From NCBI GenBank assembly GCA_012961845.1, contig DTYO01000089.1:1-19295 (forward strand): a stretch of 19,295 nucleotides of DNA, in the 5' to 3' direction. A program made the translations under genes and the position numbers. The stretch is from Thermodesulfobacteriaceae bacterium. GTDB lineage: Bacteria; Desulfobacterota; Dissulfuribacteria; Dissulfuribacterales; UBA3076. Of this stretch, positions 14,088 to 19,295 are shown piece by piece; the stretch's first letter is position 1, and each line of letters begins with the position of its first letter. Below the pieces are notes generated by a model. It saw only the letters and a list, made by a program, of their open reading frames with translations. It did no database searches and was not told the origin of the DNA.

Positions 14088-15286
14088 CCAGCAGCTTTCT
14101 CCACCGCCCTCCTGAACCCATCCCTGGATCTCTTGATGACTCCATCATCAACACAGAAGGCCAGGCGGAAATATCCCGGTGCCCCGAAACCGGTACCCGG
14201 GACCGACAGGATGAGTTCTTCCTGTAGCAGCCTGACAAATTCGGTATCATCTTTGATAGGCGACCTAGGAAAGAAATAGAATGCACCGCTGGGCATAGCA
14301 AATTCAAGCCCTGCATCATTGAGCACGTCTGCAAACAGTTCCCTGCGGCGGCTGTAAATTCCTATATCCACACTTGCTTCCAGGACCTCTCCCACGACCC
14401 TCTGCATCAGGGCAGGTGCATTTACATAGCCCAGGATGCGGTTGGCAAGGGTCAGAGCGCCCAGGAGCGCCGCCTTCTCAGCCGCATCCGGATGGACGGC
14501 CACGTATCCTATCCGTTCCCCTGGAATGGACAGATCCTTGGAAAAAGACGTGGTAACTATACTGTTGGAATAAAATCTGAGGACAGGTGGAACTGCACAG
14601 TTGTCATATACGAGCCGCCTGTACGGTTCATCGGAGACTATGAAAACAGGGTGACCTGTCTCCTTTTCCGCCCTGGAGAGCAGCTCTGCCAGTGCCTTCA
14701 GTTCCTCCTCGCTGTATATGACCCCCGAAGGGTTGTTGGGGGAATTGAGCAGAACGACCTTGGTCTTTTCTGTAAACGCCTTTTCGATGGCATCCAGGTC
14801 CAGAGAAAAATCCGGTTTTGAACCCACGGTTTTGAGCACCCCGCCATGATTATCAGCATAAAATCCGTATTCCACAAAGTAAGGAGCAGGGGTGATCACC
14901 TCTTCGCCGGGATTAAGGAGTGCCTTGAATATAATATTGAGTCCGCCTGCAGCACCGCATGTCATCAGTATCTCATCGGCACTCAGATCCACCTGGTGAT
15001 CCCGTCCGGCCGCCTCTGCGACCCTGGAACGCACATCTGGTATGCCCGCGTTCGGCATATAGGAATGGACCCCAGGGGACCGGTCGGATGCCATGACCTG
15101 GAGACTGTCCTGAAAGACCGCAGGGGGATCAATGTCAGGATTTCCCAGGCTGAAATCACAGACCCTGTCACTGCCGAATTCTTCCTTGAGCCTTGCACCT
15201 TCTTCAAACATCTTGCGTATCCATGAGGCCCTCTCCATGAATCCCGCCATTTTCCTGGAAACCACGCCGCCTTCTGCCTGACTCAT
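14069..15286 (-). CDS. Pyridoxal phosphate-dependent class I aminotransferase
   Basis: 405 residues, fold-type I aminotransferase close in pattern to aspartate/alanine aminotransferases. PLP-site motifs: TCGAAGGLNIIFKALLNPGEEV (109-130), NSPNNPSG (181-188, Asn185), SDEPYRRL (218-225, Asp219 and Tyr222), and TTSFSKDLSIPGERIGY with Schiff-base Lys250. The carboxylate-binding Arg is likely in YFRLAFC near the C-terminus. The start is firm, with AAGGAGAA just ahead of the ATG. The substrate cannot be assigned: aspartate, alanine and aromatic acids are all possible. It stands alone on the minus strand and overlaps rsmB tail to tail with no terminator between them. Confidence 0.92.
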   Translation of the reverse strand: MSQAEGGVVSRKMAGFMERASWIRKMFEEGARLKEEFGSDRVCDFSLGNPDIDPPAVFQDSLQVMASDRSPGVHSYMPNAGIPDVRSRVAEAAGRDHQVDLSADEILMTCGAAGGLNIIFKALLNPGEEVITPAPYFVEYGFYADNHGGVLKTVGSKPDFSLDLDAIEKAFTEKTKVVLLNSPNNPSGVIYSEEELKALAELLSRAEKETGHPVFIVSDEPYRRLVYDNCAVPPVLRFYSNSIVTTSFSKDLSIPGERIGYVAVHPDAAEKAALLGALTLANRILGYVNAPALMQRVVGEVLEASVDIGIYSRRRELFADVLNDAGLEFAMPSGAFYFFPRSPIKDDTEFVRLLQEELILSVPGTGFGAPGYFRLAFCVDDGVIKRSRDGFRRAVEKAAGQGQGA

Positions 15287-15612
15287 AATTATTCTCCTTC
15301 TTAAGTTGGTACCTGAAGATCAAACCGGGGCACACAGTCTGTTCCGATATTGACAATACCATGGATCCGCCGCGAGAATCATTCTTTACAATGGAGCAGC
15401 TGCACACTAATCTATGTACTCACAGTACAACACACCTTGAGATATAAGCGATTTGAAAAAAAATGCAAAGAAACTCCGGAAATGGCAATGGTTATTGGTT
15501 CTTTTATCGTGTCTTGCCTGCGTCTGCCCGGAACTGATAGATTCGCCTCAGTCAGAGGCAATAAAACCGTTAAAATCAGATTTTTTTCAAATTCCCAGAG
15601 AATAATCCAGCC
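15287..15612. other. Divergent intergenic region, 326 bases
   Basis: It separates the minus-strand aminotransferase from plus-strand rpe and must hold the promoters of both, but none stands out. One short hairpin is visible, GCCTC/GAGGC with loop AGTCA (15545-15559). The plus-strand open frame across 15350-15616 has no family resemblance or ribosome binding site and is not called. Confidence 0.5.
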
Positions 15613-16293
15613 ATGAACATACAGATAGCACCCTCTATCCTGTCAGCAGATTTTTCCATCCTGGGAGACGAGGTCAGGGCGGTGGAACAGGCGGGGGCAG
15701 ACCTGATCCACATCGACGTGATGGACGGACATTTCGTACCCAACATCACCATCGGACCCTTGGTGGTAAAATCCCTCAGACCGGTTACAGGACTCCCCCT
15801 GGATGTACACCTGATGATCTCTGATCCTGATTCCTATATCAGATCTTTTGCCAACTCTGGAGCGGATTATCTGACGGTACACGTGGAAACATGTACTCAT
15901 CTGCACAGGACAATACATGCCATTAAGGCACTCGGAATCAAGGCCGGCGCAGTCCTCAACCCTGCGACCCCGCCTGAAACCCTTGAATATGTATTGAAAG
16001 ACCTGGACATGGTTCTGATAATGAGCGTCAATCCAGGTTTTGGGGGCCAGAAGTTTATCAGATCCTCCCTGGAAAAGATAAGAAAGCTAAAGCAAATGAT
16101 GTCTGACCAGGGCTGTTCTTTCCCGGTGGAAGTCGATGGAGGCATCAACCGGGACACCATCAGGGAAGCTGCGGCTGCCGGAGCCGATATCTTTGTGGCA
16201 GGATCCGCCGTTTTTGATCTTCCAGATTACCGTGAGGCCATAGACACATTGAAGTCACTGGGACGCAGAGGCCGGGAAGAACATGCTCCCTGA
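15613..16293 (+). CDS. rpe: Ribulose-phosphate 3-epimerase
   Basis: 226 residues, TIM barrel. It interconverts ribulose-5-phosphate and xylulose-5-phosphate in the pentose phosphate pathway. Signature blocks: IAPSILSADFSILGDEV (5-21), LIHIDVMDGHFVPNITIGP (31-49, with metal ligands His33 and Asp35, catalytic Asp38), DVHLMI (His66), VNPGFGGQKFI, and VEVDGGIN with the second catalytic Asp. The phosphate-binding FVAGSAVF is near the C-terminus. The ribosome binding site is poor. It is flanked by 320-base gaps, so it is probably a single-gene unit. Confidence 0.97.
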   Translation: MNIQIAPSILSADFSILGDEVRAVEQAGADLIHIDVMDGHFVPNITIGPLVVKSLRPVTGLPLDVHLMISDPDSYIRSFANSGADYLTVHVETCTHLHRTIHAIKALGIKAGAVLNPATPPETLEYVLKDLDMVLIMSVNPGFGGQKFIRSSLEKIRKLKQMMSDQGCSFPVEVDGGINRDTIREAAAAGADIFVAGSAVFDLPDYREAIDTLKSLGRRGREEHAP

Positions 16294-16617
16294 CTGTCTG
16301 GAGGAAAATATCTGCAAGGATTCCTTGGTCCCATACAGTCTGAAAACCGTAACGAACCGGCTTCATCATCCGTCTCTGGCGGTAACAGCCGTTTCATGGA
16401 ATCCGCACAGGAGCCGGTTTGCAACACCCGGCCAGGTCAAGAAGTGATCCGGAAGTGACGATAAATAATAGCATATCCAGTTAATCAACATAAGAGTTGC
16501 GGCTGATCGCCGGACAGTATCAGGTCTCCTGTTTTTTCACTCTGTCGCTGTTCTGTCGATCTCTGCCCTGCGGTCGGTCGTTTCTGGCCCCGGAGAGTAC
16601 TGTTTCAGGAGAAATAA
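16294..16617. other. Intergenic region before glmS, 324 bases
   Basis: No gene is recognised. It contains two copies of GAAGTGA spaced 11 bases apart (16441-16447, 16452-16458), followed by an A/T-rich stretch, and a very short hairpin with a T run (CAGG-TCT-CCTG then T6, ending about 16537). A glmS ribozyme was not recognised. Confidence 0.45.
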
Positions 16618-18459
16618 ATGTGTGGAATAGTCGGATACATAGGCAGCATGCGGGTCCTGCCCGTACTGATGGACGGTCTGAAGAGGCTTGAATACCGGGG
16701 ATATGACTCGGCCGGCGTGGCCTGGATACAGGACGGGTCGGTCCAGAGGGTCAGAAGCGAGGGCAAGCTTGTCAACCTGGACAGGGCCCTGAACGGCATC
16801 CGTGACACATCCAGCTCCATAGGGCTGGCCCATACCCGCTGGGCCACTCACGGCGCTCCGTCAGAGGCCAATGCACACCCACATACAGACTGTACAGGCA
16901 ACCTGATAGTAGTCCACAACGGCATCATTGAAAACTATTTTTCCCTGCGCCGGGAACTCATCAGCGAAGGCCACACTTTCAAGTCGGAGACAGACACAGA
17001 AGTCCTGGCGCACCTCATAGAAAAACACCTGGACAGCGACCTTGTGGAAGCGGTAAGGAAGGCGCTTACTGAAACTGAAGGGGCATTTGCCCTGGGAGTA
17101 ATGTGGCATAGAAGCCCTGACATGCTGGTTGCAGCCAGGAAACAGAGCCCTCTGGTACTCGGAGTCTCAGAAGGGGAGTGTTTTCTGGCCTCCGATATCC
17201 CGGCCCTTCTGCCCTATACGAGAAATGTCATCTTCATGGATGACGGAGAGCTGGCTGTCCTGACCAGAGATGGCGCAGAGGTTGTAGACCTGGCATCGGG
17301 TGAAAAAATAAGAAAGGCATCACAGACCATCACCTGGGATGCCACCATGGCCGAGAAGGCCGGTTACAAGCATTTCATGCTCAAGGAGATATACGAGCAG
17401 CCCCAGGCCGTACTCAATACTTTCCGCGGCAGGATTATACCTGAAACAGGAGAAATAATACTGCCGGAGATCAAACTGTCCGAACAGGTACTGAAAAAGA
17501 TCAGGAGAATAGTGCTTCTCGCCTGCGGAACTTCATGGCATGCAGGCCTGGTTGCCAAGTACTGGATAGAAAAGTGGGCCCGTATCCCCGTAGAGGTAGA
17601 CCTGGCATCTGAATTCCGTTACAGACACCTGCTGCTGGATGAAGACGTACTCACCGTTCCCATATCCCAGTCCGGAGAAACGGCTGACACCTTGGCAGGT
17701 CTGCGCATTGCCAGGAAGCTTGGGTCGCCGGTGATCGGCATCTGCAATGTGGTAGGAAGCACGATCACCAGGGAATCGGACGGCACGGTCTATACTCATG
17801 CAGGTCCTGAAATAGGGGTCGCATCCACCAAGGCATTTACCAGCCAGCTTACGGCCCTCTTGATTCTCGCCCTGTACCTAGGCCGGATCAGGGGGACCAT
17901 CACGAAACAGGAAATCAGAGAGAAGACAGACACTCTCATGGACATCCCTGCAATACTGGAAGAGGGAATTCCTGCCTGGCACGAACAGAGCAGGGACCTG
18001 GCCGACATATTTTACAACCGCACCGATTTCCTCTATCTCGGAAGAGACCTGCATTTCCCAATTGCCCTTGAAGGAGCTCTGAAGCTAAAGGAGATCTCAT
18101 ACATCCATGCCGAAGGCTATGCAGCCGGCGAAATGAAGCACGGTCCCATTGCATTGATAGACAGGCGCATGCCCGTAGTAGCCTTAGTCCCCATGGATCA
18201 TGTCTACGAAAAAATGCTCAGCAACGTAGAAGAGGTCCGTTCAAGAAGAGGTGTAATCATAGCCTTTGGTGAGGACGGGGACGAGGCGCTGGCAAGAGTT
18301 GCCCACCATGTAGTCACAGTACCCCATCTGAAATGCCGGGATCTGAATCCGTTTCTCTACACAATTCCCCTTCAGCTACTTGCCTACGAGATGGCTGTTG
18401 CCAGGGGATGCGACGTAGATCAGCCCAGGAACCTGGCCAAGAGCGTAACCGTGGAATAA
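16618..18459 (+). CDS. glmS: Glutamine--fructose-6-phosphate aminotransferase (isomerizing)
   Basis: 613 residues, full length. GlmS makes glucosamine-6-phosphate from fructose-6-phosphate and glutamine, the first step to UDP-GlcNAc for peptidoglycan and lipopolysaccharide. The glutaminase domain (2-about 230) starts MCGIVGYIG with nucleophile Cys2, then YRGYDSAG (26-33), TRWATHG (73-79) and HNGIIEN (100-106). Two SIS domains follow: LACGTSWHAG (301-310), PISQSGETADT (348-358) and VASTKAFTSQ (401-410); then GALKLKEISYIHAEGYAAGEMKHGP (486-510), with LAKSVTVE at the C-terminus. AGGAGA lies 5 bases before the ATG. The Met is removed in the active enzyme, exposing Cys2. Confidence 0.98.
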   Translation: MCGIVGYIGSMRVLPVLMDGLKRLEYRGYDSAGVAWIQDGSVQRVRSEGKLVNLDRALNGIRDTSSSIGLAHTRWATHGAPSEANAHPHTDCTGNLIVVHNGIIENYFSLRRELISEGHTFKSETDTEVLAHLIEKHLDSDLVEAVRKALTETEGAFALGVMWHRSPDMLVAARKQSPLVLGVSEGECFLASDIPALLPYTRNVIFMDDGELAVLTRDGAEVVDLASGEKIRKASQTITWDATMAEKAGYKHFMLKEIYEQPQAVLNTFRGRIIPETGEIILPEIKLSEQVLKKIRRIVLLACGTSWHAGLVAKYWIEKWARIPVEVDLASEFRYRHLLLDEDVLTVPISQSGETADTLAGLRIARKLGSPVIGICNVVGSTITRESDGTVYTHAGPEIGVASTKAFTSQLTALLILALYLGRIRGTITKQEIREKTDTLMDIPAILEEGIPAWHEQSRDLADIFYNRTDFLYLGRDLHFPIALEGALKLKEISYIHAEGYAAGEMKHGPIALIDRRMPVVALVPMDHVYEKMLSNVEEVRSRRGVIIAFGEDGDEALARVAHHVVTVPHLKCRDLNPFLYTIPLQLLAYEMAVARGCDVDQPRNLAKSVTVE

Positions 18460-18468
18460 CAAAACAAG

Positions 18469-18498
18469 TTGACAGATTTCAACGCATTTTCGTGATAT
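18469..18498 (+). promoter_or_regulatory. Candidate promoter of the epimerase gene
   Basis: A perfect TTGACA (18469-18474) is followed after 18 bases by TGATAT (18493-18498), just after the glmS stop. The -10 is weak. It would give a leader of about 135 bases with two small hairpins: CTGTG/CACAG (18518-18532) and TGTGC/GCACA (18556-18579). Confidence 0.4.
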
Positions 18499-18641
18499 AT
18501 CAGGCTTGATCGGCTTCTGTGGGTAGCACAGTAATCAGTGTGAAGGTTTACTCCGTGTGCTAAAGGGCCGGCCGGCACAGCATACTCCATAAAATGTGAA
18601 TGCTTGAAGACTATGCCGTACGATCAAAAAAGGGAGCAGAT

Positions 18642-19295
18642 ATGACAGGAAACGAATCACGAGACATAACGAAGGTATTGATAACAGGATCAGCAGGTTT
18701 TATCGGCTTTCACCTGGCCAGACGTCTCCTGGAAGAGGGCAGGCAGGTTACCGGACTTGACAATATGAACGACTATTACGACCCCGCCATCAAGAAGGCC
18801 AGGCTCTCCATACTCAGTTCATACGAAAACTTTGATTTTGTCCAGGAAGACATGTCAGACCGCCCTCTCATGGAAAAGCTCTTTGCTGACAGCGGTTTTG
18901 ACGGCGTGGTCAATCTTGCGGCCCAGGCCGGGGTCAGGTATTCGCTGATTAACCCCCACTCGTATATCGATTCCAACCTGGCAGGTTTCTGTAATATCCT
19001 TGAAGGATGCAGGCACAACAATGTCAGGCACCTGGTCTTTGCATCCTCCAGTTCGGTCTACGGGGCCAACACCAGGATGCCTTTTTCCGTGCACGACAAT
19101 GTGGATCACCCTGTTTCCCTGTATGCAGCCAGCAAGAAAGCCAACGAGCTCATGGCCCATACATACAGCCATCTCTACGGTCTCGCCTGTACCGGACTGA
19201 GGTTTTTCACAGTTTACGGCCCGTGGGGAAGACCTGACATGGCGCTGTTCCTGTTCACAAAGGCCATTTTGGAAGACAGGCCCATAGATGTATTC
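18642..19295 (+). CDS. UDP-glucuronate 4-epimerase-like NAD-dependent epimerase (partial, runs off right edge)
   Basis: 218 codons are visible with no stop. Extended short-chain dehydrogenase fold: the NAD-binding GSAGFIG (16-22), GLDNMNDYYD (38-47), NLAAQAGVRYSL (91-102), ASSSSVYG (134-141, catalytic Ser), YAASKKANE (161-169, catalytic Tyr161 and Lys165) and RFFTVYGPWGRPDM (187-200). The run AGVRYS plus GPWGRPDMAL is typical of the UDP-glucuronate/UDP-GalNAcA 4-epimerases (CapI/LspL type) that supply uronic acids for surface polysaccharide. GGGAG lies 5 bases before the ATG. Further polysaccharide genes may follow outside the window. Other UDP-sugar epimerases remain possible. Confidence 0.92.
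   Translation, partial: MTGNESRDITKVLITGSAGFIGFHLARRLLEEGRQVTGLDNMNDYYDPAIKKARLSILSSYENFDFVQEDMSDRPLMEKLFADSGFDGVVNLAAQAGVRYSLINPHSYIDSNLAGFCNILEGCRHNNVRHLVFASSSSVYGANTRMPFSVHDNVDHPVSLYAASKKANELMAHTYSHLYGLACTGLRFFTVYGPWGRPDMALFLFTKAILEDRPIDVF

Noticed and set aside
15350..15616. 88-codon plus-strand open frame before rpe
   Set aside because: It overlaps the rpe start, has no ribosome binding site and its composition does not look like protein.
16294..16617. glmS ribozyme or riboswitch upstream of glmS
   Set aside because: I could not recognise the conserved ribozyme core. The region shows only short unrelated hairpins.

Overview
This is a bacterial chromosomal window made mostly of housekeeping genes. 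The best guess is a member of the former Deltaproteobacteria (Desulfobacterota). That guess is an inference from three things: a tandem pair of F0 b-type subunit genes (b' then b) in which b carries a signal peptide; a DUF434/DUF5616 gene next to plsC; and Gram-negative envelope genes. There are no rRNA or tRNA genes, no CRISPR array and no intact mobile element.

Left third (1-5828), all on the minus strand and read right to left. First comes a soluble GAF-domain sensor histidine kinase, followed by tatD, maf and a yggS-type PLP-homeostasis gene, probably one operon. Next are queD and queE, two steps of 7-deazaguanine (preQ0/queuosine) synthesis. Last are atpF' and the first 169 codons of atpF, cut by the window edge.

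Middle (5829-9580), the accessory and less ordinary part. A strongly expressed-looking gene encodes a 70-residue secreted Cys/Lys-rich protein with its own promoter, a very good ribosome binding site and a perfect terminator. Facing it is a clearly broken superfamily 1 (UvrD/Rep-type) DNA helicase. All its main motifs are recognisable, but they lie in several reading frames and are interrupted by nonsense codons. Beyond it are a gene-poor stretch, a small DUF5658-type membrane protein and a 480-base gap with a terminator-like hairpin.

Right half (9581-19295). A minus-strand pair (DUF434/DUF5616 protein and a PlsC-type acyltransferase) diverges from def-fmt-rsmB, which covers peptide deformylase, Met-tRNA formyltransferase and a 16S rRNA m5C methyltransferase. 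The two divergent units appear to share a 64-base promoter region in which both predicted transcripts start only a few bases before their start codons. A convergent class I aminotransferase overlaps the end of rsmB by 19 bases. Plus-strand rpe, glmS and the start of a UDP-glucuronate 4-epimerase-like gene follow. GlmS supplies glucosamine-6-phosphate for UDP-GlcNAc, and the epimerase supplies sugars for surface polysaccharide.

I found no convincing new multi-gene system. The items most worth a second look are the decayed helicase and the nature of its lesions, the secreted Cys protein, the His/Gly-rich periplasmic segment of the F0 b subunit, and the overlapping near-leaderless divergent promoters.
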